A stretch of 9,609 nt of DNA from Candidatus Brocadia sp. (GCA_030837935.1 JAUQXU010000477.1:1-9609); one strand, 5' to 3'; positions 1 through 7,710 are shown, numbered from the stretch's first letter. Notes: generated by a model not told the origin, from the letters alone. Made by a program: numbers and translations.

Positions 1-2
1 GT

Positions 3-1397
3 ACATGGTATAAATACGTTTTGTTGTCGGCAATGGTTGTTTGCAGTATACATGCCGGCAGTGCGTTGCACGGTGTGTCCGCCCAGGAGGCAGAACAAAA
101 CGAGGAGGTATCCGGAAGCGAGCGGGATTATTTGCAATGGCAGTTAAAGCAGATGGAGGAATTATTTCAGAAGCAGCAAGAGCAGATACAGAAGCAGCAA
201 GAACAGATGCAGATCTTAAAGACTCGTATGGAGGCATTAACTGCCGAGAAACCACCAGTTACGAAAGAAGAGATTAAACATGAAATTGAAGACTATCTTT
301 CCACGGACGAGGCACGGAAAAAGATGGCGCTCGGCATGCCTGCAATAACGACCATATATACCCCTGATGAAGAAAAACTTTCCCTCGGTTTCAAATCGGC
401 TGACGATAATTATTCGCTGGGTATAGGCTTCAGAATGCAATTCCGGTATACGTTTAAGGATAATGACGGGGATTATGGAAAGAGAGATACCCAAAACATG
501 GATGTCCGCCGGGCAAGACTTTGTTTTGGGGGAAACATATACAGCAAAATGACGCATTATTATATCGAACTGGATGGAGATAGCTTTGACGTCGGCGTAA
601 GGGATTTTTACGTATACTGGACTCCCATGCCAGAATTGAATGCAAAGCTTGGATATTTTAAGGTGCCGTTTAACCAGCAAAGGATGACAACCTCTGCAAA
701 GCTCCTCCTCCAGGACAGGGCTATTGCCAGTGAGCAATTTGATCAGGATCGTGATTATGGATTTGATATTTATGGAAAGCCCTTTGACGGACACATGGAA
801 TACCATGCCGCAATGTTTCAGGGGGCAGGTGAGGATGACGATGATAGGGGCACGGAAGATAACCTGGACAACGAACTTATGTACGTATTTAATGTGAGAT
901 ATAACCCGTTTGGGAAATATGATACCGTTGATGAATCGGATTTGAAGTTTACTGAAAAATTCAAGGCATCAGTTGCAGCCTCCGTTGTGGTTAACCCAAA
1001 GACGAAAGACGAAAAGCTCGTGGATTCCGATGGTATCCTTGGAGTTGTTGAACTCAGCATGAAATACATGGGTTTTTCATGGCACAACGAGTATTTTATG
1101 AGGAGTGATGATCCGGAATCCGGCGGTGAAACCGTAGATTCGAATGGATTTTTTAGCCAGGCGGGATATTTTGTAATACCCAAAAAACTGGAGATTGCAG
1201 CCCGTTATTCCATGCTTGATACTGATGAAGATATCAACGATAACATTGAACGGGAATATACCGGAGGTATAAACTATTACCTCCGCGGGCATCGGTCTAA
1301 GATACAGGCAGATTATGGACACTTTGAGACCGAAATGGGTGACGATCAGGACAAAAATGAAAACAGGGTCAGGCTGCAGTATCAGATCATATTTTAA
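3..1397 (+). CDS. OprO/OprP-family outer-membrane porin (5' end outside window)
   Basis: Probable outer-membrane beta-barrel porin of the phosphate-selective porin O/P family (PF07396), which would pass phosphate or other anions into the periplasm. The reading frame is open from the window edge. An in-frame TTG at 21 could start a 458-aa product, but the codons before it read TWYKYV, giving the lysine of a signal peptide that continues LLSAMVVCSIHAGSALHGVSA. The true start is therefore probably upstream. Counting from position 21, a Gln/Glu-rich coiled coil covers about residues 38-75, as in trimeric porins of this family, and the barrel runs from about residue 105 with alternating strands such as GFRMQFRYTF, RARLCFGG and YYIELDGDSF. 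The protein ends in RLQYQIIF, with the C-terminal Phe expected for BAM recognition. Acidic stretches (GEDDDDRGTEDN) look like surface loops. The family assignment is firm. Phosphate specificity is inferred mainly from the pst genes downstream, since family members can have other substrates. Confidence 0.85.
   Translation, partial: TWYKYVLLSAMVVCSIHAGSALHGVSAQEAEQNEEVSGSERDYLQWQLKQMEELFQKQQEQIQKQQEQMQILKTRMEALTAEKPPVTKEEIKHEIEDYLSTDEARKKMALGMPAITTIYTPDEEKLSLGFKSADDNYSLGIGFRMQFRYTFKDNDGDYGKRDTQNMDVRRARLCFGGNIYSKMTHYYIELDGDSFDVGVRDFYVYWTPMPELNAKLGYFKVPFNQQRMTTSAKLLLQDRAIASEQFDQDRDYGFDIYGKPFDGHMEYHAAMFQGAGEDDDDRGTEDNLDNELMYVFNVRYNPFGKYDTVDESDLKFTEKFKASVAASVVVNPKTKDEKLVDSDGILGVVELSMKYMGFSWHNEYFMRSDDPESGGETVDSNGFFSQAGYFVIPKKLEIAARYSMLDTDEDINDNIEREYTGGINYYLRGHRSKIQADYGHFETEMGDDQDKNENRVRLQYQIIF
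168..209 (+). repeat. 21-bp tandem duplication within the porin coiled coil
   Basis: Two adjacent 21-bp units (168-188 and 189-209) both begin CAGAAGCAGCAAGA and differ at two positions. They encode QKQQEQI and QKQQEQM. The unit is exactly one heptad, so gain or loss of a copy would change the length of the coiled coil without breaking the frame. Confidence 0.75.
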
Positions 1398-1416
1398 TGC
1401 TTGGAATTTTACTTTT

Positions 1417-1440
1417 CCCCTCTGGCAAGAGGGGGCTTTT
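1417..1440 (+). terminator. Candidate intrinsic terminator after the porin gene
   Basis: CCCCTC (1417-1422) pairs with GAGGGG (1429-1434) around a 6-nt TGGCAA loop. GG, C and four T follow. It lies 20 nt after the porin stop codon. The stem is G/C-rich but the T run is short, so termination may be partial. It would separate porin transcription from the pst operon. Confidence 0.5.
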
Positions 1441-1454
1441 AAAATCTGTGGTGT

Positions 1455-1477
1455 AGAGCGAAGAGACTCTTCGCTCT
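1455..1477. repeat. Perfect 11-bp palindrome
   Basis: AGAGCGAAGAG (1455-1465) and CTCTTCGCTCT (1467-1477) are exact reverse complements around a single central A. No T run follows on the + strand, so it is not a typical terminator. It may be one of the dispersed small palindromes of this genome, or a dyad-symmetric binding site upstream of pstS. Confidence 0.55.
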
Positions 1478-1530
1478 CCATTACATTAAAAAGTAGCTGA
1501 AGGCCTGATTTTAAGGAGGTGATAAAGAGT

Positions 1531-1783
1531 ATGCATCTCGCCTTGTAAAAGATATACCTGAAAGGCGAATATCAGGGCCTATCGTGAGGTTAAAGCCGAT
1601 GGCAGGGTGTATGTCGTTACCTCTCCTGCGCGGAAAACGAATTTTGAAAAGTCAGGGGAACCGGGAGTAGCCATTATTAAGACAGAATACGGGCAGGATG
1701 GTGAAACAATCATCTTTAATTCGGAAGAGGCGCAAAAGGAATATGACAACCGTCATTCCAAAAAAATCAGTCGACTTCCATAA
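1531..1783 (+). pseudogene. Frameshifted remnant of a small hypothetical protein gene
   Basis: A near-perfect Shine-Dalgarno sequence (TAAGGAGGTGAT, 1512-1523) precedes an ATG at 1531, but that frame stops after five codons (MHLAL). Protein-like reading continues in two other phases. The first gives LVKDIPE at 1542-1562. The second gives KANIRAYREVKADGRVYVV and then continues to TAA at 1781, ending EAQKEYDNRHSKKISRLP. Two single-base losses, near 1541 and in the A run at 1560-1563, would join the pieces into a protein of about 84 residues. The phase changes are in the same direction and the joined peptide looks like a normal soluble protein. I do not recognise a family. Alternatively only the tail is expressed, from a GTG at 1607 (58 aa), but it has no clear ribosome binding site. 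Sequencing error is also possible, though it would need two events. Confidence 0.45.
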
Positions 1784-1799
1784 TAAATTTGAGTAAGAT
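1771..1799 (+). promoter_or_regulatory. pstS: Weak candidate sigma70-type promoter for the pst operon
   Basis: TCGACT (1771-1776) and TAAGAT (1794-1799) lie 17 bp apart, each matching its consensus at 4 of 6 positions. They are 47 nt upstream of the chosen pstS start. No convincing pair of Pho-box half-sites was found beside it. This is a prediction from spacing and partial consensus only. Confidence 0.2.
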
Positions 1800-1828
1800 A
1801 CTGGCCATATATGTGGCAGTAAAAAATG

Positions 1829-1835
1829 AAAGGAG
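1829..1835 (+). promoter_or_regulatory. pstS: Ribosome binding site that sets the pstS start
   Basis: AAAGGAG sits 10 nt before the ATG at 1846. This favours 1846 over the in-frame TTG at 1789, because the 19 extra residues would place a charged stretch (KNERRKRS) ahead of an otherwise standard signal peptide. Confidence 0.75.
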
Positions 1836-1845
1836 AAAAAGGTCT

Positions 1846-2820
1846 ATGGTGAGAAAGACAGGGCTTTTAATAACGATTTTTAGTTTTAGTCTGGTGGGAT
1901 TGACTATTGCAAGCGGAGCGGTCATGGCCGAAGTAAATATGAAACCTTATGCCAAAGTGGGTGGGGTTTCAGGAAACCTGAATAGTATCGGCTCTGATAC
2001 GATGAACAACCTCATGACTTACTGGGCAGAGGGGTTTAATAGGGTTTATCCGAATGTGAAGATTCAGATAGAAGGAAAGGGTTCCACCACCGCACCACCC
2101 GCTCTCATTTCAGGAACGGCCCAGATAGGACCCATGAGCAGGGCAATGAAGCCTACAGAAATTGATGCCTTCGAAAAGAAATATGGCTACAAACCCACAG
2201 CAATGAAGACAGCCTTGGATGCCCTGGCAGTGTATGTAAATAAGGACAATCCCCTCAAGGGTCTAAGTATGCCTCAGACTGATGCCATTTTTTCAAAAAC
2301 CCGGAAAGGCAGGTATAAAGGGGACATTACTACCTGGGGACAACTTGGTCTGGCAGGAGATTGGGCATCTAAGCCGATAAGCCTTTATGGCCGTAATTCT
2401 GCCTCTGGTACTTATGGTTATTTCAAGGAACATGCCCTCTATAAAGGAGACTTCAAAGATACCGTAAAAGAGCAGCCAGGTTCGGCCTCTGTTATACAAG
2501 GCGTAGCCGCGGACCGATATGCCATGGGTTACAGTGGCATTGGTTATAAGACCTCTGGCATCCGTACCGTGCCTCTTTCATTTAAGGAAGGAGAGCCTTA
2601 TAAAGAGGCTGAAATGAAAAATGTAATGAACGGTTCTTACCCACTGGCAAGGTTTCTTTATGTATATATTAATAAAAAACCGGGGCAACCAATCGATCCT
2701 TTGGTTAAGGAGTTTGTAAAATTTATCCTGAGCAAAGAGGGTCAGGAAGTGGTTGTAAAAGATGGATTTTTGCCTGTACCGGCATCAGTTGTTGAAGAGG
2801 AACTAAAAAAAATAGAATAA
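1846..2820 (+). CDS. pstS: PstS, periplasmic phosphate-binding protein
   Basis: High-affinity phosphate-binding protein that delivers phosphate to the PstCAB transporter. From the ATG at 1846 it is 324 aa. It begins with a signal peptide (MVRKTGLLITIFSFSLVGL), with probable cleavage after VMA at residue 28. There is no lipobox cysteine, so it should be soluble in the periplasm. The mature part matches the PBP-like domain of the Vibrio/Pseudomonas-type PstS: IGSDTMNNL, GKGSTTAPPAL, GPMSRAMK, YKPTA, TALDALAVYVNKDNP, GDITTWGQLG and the second ligand-binding segment RNSASGTYGYF. It is the first gene of the pst cluster, and pstC begins 3 nt after its stop codon. The region upstream contains a probable terminator and a broken gene, so its promoter probably lies between about 1480 and 1840. 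The identification is secure. Confidence 0.96.
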   Translation: MVRKTGLLITIFSFSLVGLTIASGAVMAEVNMKPYAKVGGVSGNLNSIGSDTMNNLMTYWAEGFNRVYPNVKIQIEGKGSTTAPPALISGTAQIGPMSRAMKPTEIDAFEKKYGYKPTAMKTALDALAVYVNKDNPLKGLSMPQTDAIFSKTRKGRYKGDITTWGQLGLAGDWASKPISLYGRNSASGTYGYFKEHALYKGDFKDTVKEQPGSASVIQGVAADRYAMGYSGIGYKTSGIRTVPLSFKEGEPYKEAEMKNVMNGSYPLARFLYVYINKKPGQPIDPLVKEFVKFILSKEGQEVVVKDGFLPVPASVVEEELKKIE

Positions 2821-2823
2821 TAC

Positions 2824-5178
2824 ATGAAAAGTTTAAAACGAAGAAAGTTTAATGATAGAGCTGCCCACTGGGTTATTACACTCGGTGGTGCAGCTACCGT
2901 TTTTGTTGTTCTTGTCTTGTTTTTTTTTATCTTTCTGGAGGTTTATCCACTCCTCAAAGGGGCTAAGGTATCAAAAGAAAATACGTATGTCTTGCATGGT
3001 AAAGCAGTATCCACAGGAGTAGATGATCACCAGGAGGTTGCCTTTGCCATGTATAACGATGGCGGTATAGAGTTTGTTTCTCTCTCAGATGGAGAGATTT
3101 TAAAGAGATACGATATAGCAAGCCTTAACGGTTCTTCCATAGCATCAGTTAGCAGAGATCGTGATCGCCTTGTTTTGGGGACAAATAACGGGAGAATCGT
3201 AACGGTATACATCAACTTTTCCGAATCGTTTGATAATAACAAAAGGACTGTCCTCCCTGAGATATCAGAAGCGGAAACGGTACTGGTTAACAACGAGGGA
3301 AAAGGGATCAATTATATTGCATCCAGGGGAGACGAAAGCGCAACAGTTACCGCAGTCCATACTGAAGATGGCAGATTGATGCTCATATCCTCAGAGGTCG
3401 AAAGGGCGCTCTTTGGTGAGGGAGAAAGAAAGGAAATCAGGAAAGATATTACCGGTCTCATAGTACAACATAGCCACGGCCAATCCTCGCTTAAATCATA
3501 CGAGGACAAGATTACCCCGCCTGCTTTCTCCCTTGCAAAGGGGGGAAATGGAGGGGGGCAGGAAAAACACGAACGTGGCGGAACACATGCAGTAAGCAAG
3601 TCCATAATACATGCGTCAGGGCAGAAAGGCGGAGTCGGGATAACCTCAATGGCGCTCGACCTTTTTATGGAAAACCTCTATGTCGGAACTTCTTCAGGTG
3701 AGATATTTCATATAAATATGCAGGATAGGGAAAACCCTTTTCTTGCAGAAAAGATACGGGTGTCCGACAAGGCAGTAACTGCCCTGGGTTTTTTACTGGG
3801 AGACATTTCCCTTGTCGTTGGCGACCAGAATGGGGGTGTGAATGTCTGGATGCAGGTAAGGGATGCAGTATCGCCTTCAGGTTGGACTCTGAAAAAGGTT
3901 CATACCCTTACATCGCATAACGCACCGGTTATTGCTGTTGCTCCTTCAACGAGAGACAAGGGTTTTGTGACAGCGGCAACTGACGGAACGATCCACCTCA
4001 ACCACGCAACTTCTGAACAGACACTTTTAAACCTTGAAACAAAATCTATTCCAGCAACGCTTACCTTTTCACCAAAGGCCAATGGTATTCTGGCGGCTGA
4101 TTTTCATGGCCATTTATTCCAGTGGAATATTTCAAACCCTCACCCGGAAATTACCTTAAAAACTCTGTTCGGGCCGGTATGGTATGAGGGTTATGAAAAA
4201 CCGGAATTTATCTGGCAGTCCACGGGAGGGACTGATGACTTTGAACCAAAATTGAGCCTTGTGCCACTAATCTTTGGCACTATTAAAGGTACGATCTATG
4301 CTTTGATCATCGCGGTGCCTATTAGCATCCTTGCCGCGCTCTATACATCCCAATTTCTGCACAACTCCTTCAAAATAATAAAACCGGTTATCGAGATCAT
4401 GGCGGCGCTTCCCAGCGTCATCCTGGGTTTTCTTGCCGGACTGTGGCTTGCGCCATTACTGGAAAGGATATTTCCTGCAATCATGATCATGCCGTTTTTT
4501 ATTCTGCTCTTTATTGTAATAGCTCTTTTAATCTGGAAGATCCTGCCTGTCTTTGGAAAAGGCCGTCACAGGCATGGTGTAGAAGCGTTGTTTTTAATAC
4601 CTTTTATCATTGGCGCGGTATTTGTGTCTATCCGGCTTGGGGGTGTCTATGAGTCCTTCCTTCTTGACGGGGATTACCGGGCATGGTTTGCAAATGTTCT
4701 TGGATTAGAGTACGATCAAAGGAATTCAGTTCTCGTGGGCATTGCCATGGGGTTTGCCGTAATACCTCTTATCTTTACCATATCAGAAGATGCCATGAGC
4801 AATGTTCCCAACAGCCTTCGATCGGCCTCGCTGGCGCTGGGAGCAACTCCATGGCAGACGGCTGTCAGGATCATTCTCCCGACTGCAAGCCCGGGAATTT
4901 TTTCAGCCATTATGATTGGTTTTGGAAGGGCGGTGGGAGAGACAATGATCGTTCTTATGGCCACCGGAAATACACCCATCATGGACTGGAATTTGTTTAA
5001 TGGCTTTCGGGCGCTTTCTGCGAACATAGCAGTAGAGATACCCGAAGCGCCCTTTGGAGGAACGCTTTACCGGGTGCTTTTTCTCGCTGCATTGCTTCTT
5101 TTTATAACAACCTTTATTATCAACACCTTTGCAGAAATGGTAAGGCACAGGATGAAGTTACGGTATAGTAAGCTATGA
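2824..5178 (+). CDS. pstC: PstC, phosphate permease with large periplasmic beta-propeller-like domain
   Basis: One of two inner-membrane permease subunits of the Pst ABC transporter. At 784 aa it is more than twice the length of E. coli PstC. A first membrane helix covers about residues 17-42 (TVFVVLVLFFFIFLEV). A region of about 400 residues follows that should lie in the periplasm. It contains WD40/propeller-like blades, for example LYVGTSSGEIFHINM, ISLVVGDQNGGVNVWMQV, GFVTAATDGTIHLN and GILAADFHGHLFQWNIS. The permease begins near residue 460 (PEFIWQS) and has several hydrophobic helices. Its EAA-type coupling loop is at residues 665-686 (LRSASLALGATPWQTAVRII then LP), which contacts PstB. 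The final helix ends INTFAEMVRHRMKLRY. Long PstC proteins of this kind are known in gammaproteobacteria, so this is a recognised architecture. The propeller's function is unknown to me. There is no strong ribosome binding site, so translation is probably coupled to pstS. Confidence 0.95.
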   Translation: MKSLKRRKFNDRAAHWVITLGGAATVFVVLVLFFFIFLEVYPLLKGAKVSKENTYVLHGKAVSTGVDDHQEVAFAMYNDGGIEFVSLSDGEILKRYDIASLNGSSIASVSRDRDRLVLGTNNGRIVTVYINFSESFDNNKRTVLPEISEAETVLVNNEGKGINYIASRGDESATVTAVHTEDGRLMLISSEVERALFGEGERKEIRKDITGLIVQHSHGQSSLKSYEDKITPPAFSLAKGGNGGGQEKHERGGTHAVSKSIIHASGQKGGVGITSMALDLFMENLYVGTSSGEIFHINMQDRENPFLAEKIRVSDKAVTALGFLLGDISLVVGDQNGGVNVWMQVRDAVSPSGWTLKKVHTLTSHNAPVIAVAPSTRDKGFVTAATDGTIHLNHATSEQTLLNLETKSIPATLTFSPKANGILAADFHGHLFQWNISNPHPEITLKTLFGPVWYEGYEKPEFIWQSTGGTDDFEPKLSLVPLIFGTIKGTIYALIIAVPISILAALYTSQFLHNSFKIIKPVIEIMAALPSVILGFLAGLWLAPLLERIFPAIMIMPFFILLFIVIALLIWKILPVFGKGRHRHGVEALFLIPFIIGAVFVSIRLGGVYESFLLDGDYRAWFANVLGLEYDQRNSVLVGIAMGFAVIPLIFTISEDAMSNVPNSLRSASLALGATPWQTAVRIILPTASPGIFSAIMIGFGRAVGETMIVLMATGNTPIMDWNLFNGFRALSANIAVEIPEAPFGGTLYRVLFLAALLLFITTFIINTFAEMVRHRMKLRYSKL
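3514..3571. repeat. G/C-rich palindromic repeat inside the pstC coding region
   Basis: The segment reads ACCCCGCCTGCTTTCTCCC, then a TTGCAAA loop region, then GGGGGG, AAATGGAGGGGGG and CAGG. CCCTT and AAGGG form an inner hairpin, while CCTG and CAGG can close an outer one. The plan CCCTT-loop-AAGGGGG-spacer-AGGGGG is shared with the intergenic element at 8936-9016. It is translated in frame as residues 231-250 (TPPAFSLAKGGNGGGQ and following), a low-complexity linker unlike the surrounding propeller sequence. Confidence 0.5.
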
Positions 5179-6773
5179 AAAAATTTATTCGAACCGGGAA
5201 TCCTTATATATGGCTGACGGCAGGAACTCTGACCATCTGCCTCTTGATGATTTGCGGATTAGTCGTACTCATTATGGTAAATGGGTTCGGTATATTCTGG
5301 CCTCGTGAGGTCGCCAGAATTACGCTTTATGATGGCACCGTAGCTTTAGGAGAGATTGCAAAAAGGGAGTCTATCCCCCACCAGAAAGACTCTTTCCGGA
5401 CGAAATTGAAGGTGGGGAACAGGGACGTCAGTGGCCTTGACTTCACATGGTTTGATGATACAGACATTGTGTCCCGGGAATATCCTGTGGATGTCCTGGT
5501 TTTTGAAAGGCGTGAGTGGGGCAATATGTATGGCTTTTTAAAAGGTTTGAGGCAGGATGACGACGTCAAACCCCTGAGCCTGGAAGGCTTGATGCCTTTG
5601 CTCAAAGAGAGCCAGAATCTTTACAAAAAGATACGGTATATAGAGAAAAAAGAAATTGGGGATATAAGCTACCGTATGGAAAAATCCCGTCTTGCGTTGA
5701 AACGCCTGATGCTGTTAGAGCCATCCGAAAAAGTTCAAAAAAAGGTCTCGGCTGTAAGGACCAGTATGGACAATCAGGAAAAAACCTACCGGGAAAAGGA
5801 AGATACGCTTACCGCCCTTTATACGAAGGCGAGGGAAAGGGAGGTGGTTGTGCTGCTTGCCGATGGGAGAGAAAAAATCATGCCCGTTTTTCAGATCATC
5901 CGTGTCTTTGCACCAAACAAAATGGGGTTTTTTGCCAAAATGGGTTTTTATATAGCAAAGTTCTGGGAATTTATATGGGGAGAACCGAGAGAGGCCAATA
6001 CGGAGGGAGGGGTCTTCCCTGCGATTTTTGGGACGGTTATGATGGTATTGATCATGAGTATTGCGGTTGTCCCGCTGGGCGTATTGACCGCAGTTTATCT
6101 CAAAGAATATGCCAGCGATAGTTTTATTGCCAGACTGGTTCGGATATCCGTGAGTAATCTTGCAGGCGTTCCTTCAATTGTCTTTGGGGTATTCGGTCTT
6201 GGGTTTTTCATATATTTTATTGGCGGGGGTATAGACAAGCTATTTTTCCCGGGCGCCTTGCCAACCCCTACGTTTGGAACGGGTGGTATTCTGTGGGCAT
6301 CACTTACCCTGGCGCTCATGACGGTACCCGTAGTCGTCGTAGCAACGGAAGAGGGATTGTCTGCCGTTCCCATATCCATACGGGAGGGTTCTTATGCGCT
6401 CGGCGCCACAAAGATTGAAACCCTGTGGAAAGTAGTGCTTCCCCAGGCAACCCCAGGTATACTTACCGGTACAATTCTGGCTATGGCAAGGGCTGCAGGA
6501 GAGGTTGCACCCCTCATGATTACGGGTGTTGTTAAGCTGGCGCCGTCGCTTCCGATTGATAGTCACTTCCCTTTTATCCATTTAGAGAGAAAATTTATGC
6601 ACCTGGGATTTCATATCTATGATGTCGGATTCCAATCGCCCAATGTGGAGGCCGCTATTCCCATGGTTTATTCCACAACCCTTGTTTTGCTTTTTACGGT
6701 GCTTGTGTTGAACCTTACGGCTATTGTAGTGAGAAATAAGTTGAAAAAATGGTACAACACAGGGTCGATGTAG
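5175..6773 (+). CDS. pstA: PstA, phosphate permease with DUF3333-type N-terminal domain
   Basis: Second inner-membrane permease subunit, pairing with PstC. Its ATG overlaps the pstC stop codon in ATGA (5175-5178), indicating translational coupling. The 532-aa length is well above the roughly 300 aa of E. coli PstA. The extra N-terminal part resembles DUF3333 (PF11812): a membrane helix at about residues 13-36 (LTICLLMICGLVVLIMVNGF), a periplasmic beta-rich segment (ARITLYDGTVALGEI) and a charged, probably coiled-coil stretch at about 150-215 (KKIRYIEKKEIGDISYRMEK). The permease proper begins around residue 278 (GGVFPAIFGTVMMVLIMSIA). The EAA coupling loop spans residues 402-423 (IREGSYALGATKIETLWKVV then LP), followed by MARAAGEVAPLMITG, typical of PstA. 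The extended PstA and PstC probably present adjacent periplasmic domains near PstS. That last point is inferred. Confidence 0.95.
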   Translation: MKKFIRTGNPYIWLTAGTLTICLLMICGLVVLIMVNGFGIFWPREVARITLYDGTVALGEIAKRESIPHQKDSFRTKLKVGNRDVSGLDFTWFDDTDIVSREYPVDVLVFERREWGNMYGFLKGLRQDDDVKPLSLEGLMPLLKESQNLYKKIRYIEKKEIGDISYRMEKSRLALKRLMLLEPSEKVQKKVSAVRTSMDNQEKTYREKEDTLTALYTKAREREVVVLLADGREKIMPVFQIIRVFAPNKMGFFAKMGFYIAKFWEFIWGEPREANTEGGVFPAIFGTVMMVLIMSIAVVPLGVLTAVYLKEYASDSFIARLVRISVSNLAGVPSIVFGVFGLGFFIYFIGGGIDKLFFPGALPTPTFGTGGILWASLTLALMTVPVVVVATEEGLSAVPISIREGSYALGATKIETLWKVVLPQATPGILTGTILAMARAAGEVAPLMITGVVKLAPSLPIDSHFPFIHLERKFMHLGFHIYDVGFQSPNVEAAIPMVYSTTLVLLFTVLVLNLTAIVVRNKLKKWYNTGSM

Positions 6774-6804
6774 AAAAATTTTGTGAATACTATGGTGAGC
6801 TATT

Positions 6805-7584
6805 ATGGAATACGAGAAAATAAAAGTCCCTGAGCCGATAGTTGCTATTAATGACCTGAACCTGTATTATGGCAAGACAAAGGCGCTGAAAGGGATAAGC
6901 CTTGATATTTCCAAAAAAAAGATAACCTCCTTTATTGGACCGTCCGGCTGTGGGAAGTCCACCTTGATTCGGTGCTTAAACCGAATGAACGACATCATCG
7001 ATAATGTGACGATCGAAGGGAGCATTGAGATAGATGGGCAGGACATCTATGCCCCTGCCGTTGATGTTACAGAGCTCAGAAAAAAGGTTGGCATGGTCTT
7101 TCAGAAGCCGAATCCTTTTCCAAAAACCATTTACGAGAATGTGGTATACGGTCCCCGTGTTCAGGGTATCAATAAAAAAAATACCCTGGACGACCTTTGT
7201 GAAAATGCCCTGAAAAAGGCAGCACTTTGGGATGAAGTGAAGGATAGGCTTCGTGTAAACGCCCTTAATCTTTCCGGAGGTCAGCAACAGCGGATTTGTA
7301 TTGCCAGGGCAATAGCCACAGAGCCTGAGATTATACTCCTTGACGAACCGTGTTCCGCCCTCGATCCCATCGCCACAGCCAAGATAGAAGATATGCTGGT
7401 CGAACTGAAAAAAGATTACACCGTCATTATCGTTACACATAACATGCAGCAGGCAGGCAGGATATCTGATCACACAGGCTTCTTCATGATGGGGGAACTT
7501 ATTGAGTATAATATCACCACCGAGATATTCACAAACCCCCACGAAAAACAGACGGAGGACTATATTACGGGAAGGTTTGGTTAG
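6805..7584 (+). CDS. pstB: PstB, phosphate ABC transporter ATPase
   Basis: Cytoplasmic ATPase that powers phosphate import through PstC and PstA. At 259 aa it is full length. All ABC motifs are present: Walker A GPSGCGKST at residues 45-53, Q-loop Gln100 in VFQKPNPFP, signature LSGGQ at 156-160, Walker B IILLDEP with Asp180-Glu181, and the H-loop His212 in VTHNMQQ. Family marks include CLNRMND after Walker A, DEPCSALDPIAT, and the C-terminal NPHEKQTEDYITGRFG. It starts 31 nt after pstA, with GGTGAG at 6794-6799 as a possible ribosome binding site. It is the last gene of the tight pst block, since a repeat-filled 334-nt gap follows before phoU. The identification is secure. Confidence 0.97.
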   Translation: MEYEKIKVPEPIVAINDLNLYYGKTKALKGISLDISKKKITSFIGPSGCGKSTLIRCLNRMNDIIDNVTIEGSIEIDGQDIYAPAVDVTELRKKVGMVFQKPNPFPKTIYENVVYGPRVQGINKKNTLDDLCENALKKAALWDEVKDRLRVNALNLSGGQQQRICIARAIATEPEIILLDEPCSALDPIATAKIEDMLVELKKDYTVIIVTHNMQQAGRISDHTGFFMMGELIEYNITTEIFTNPHEKQTEDYITGRFG

Positions 7585-7710
7585 AAAAATTATAGATATA
7601 AGAGTTTAGAAATGAATCAAGCATAAATAATCATTTTGTCAAGAGATAAGGATAGTTTAAAGTTGTAAGATTTAAGGTTTGAATTCAAAGGGAAAATCCT
7701 AACGTAAATC
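7585..7710. other. A/T-rich spacer after pstB, no gene seen
   Basis: This A/T-rich stretch has no credible gene and no clear terminator hairpin. TAAGATTTAAGG (7666-7677) is the exact reverse complement of CCTTAAATCTTA (7882-7893), so the MITE-like element between them sits inside a further 12-bp inverted repeat. The base composition is low in complexity, so this outer match could be chance. Confidence 0.4.

Noticed and set aside
237..806. 189-aa open frame on the - strand inside the porin gene
   Set aside because: It lies antisense to a well-supported porin and is explained by that gene's codon pattern. No family features are seen.
1743..1775. Pho box upstream of pstS (CCGTCAT and CAGTCGA)
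   Set aside because: The half-sites are 19 bp apart rather than 11 and match poorly. They lie within the remnant coding sequence. ATGAC-N4-GTCAT is a dyad, not the direct repeat expected for PhoB.
1789..1845. Longer PstS from a TTG at 1789
   Set aside because: The ribosome binding site at 1829-1835 and the signal peptide both fit the ATG at 1846. The 19 extra residues would disrupt the signal peptide.
6976..7542. 188-aa open frame on the - strand inside pstB
   Set aside because: It is antisense to a fully conserved ABC ATPase and has no motifs of its own.
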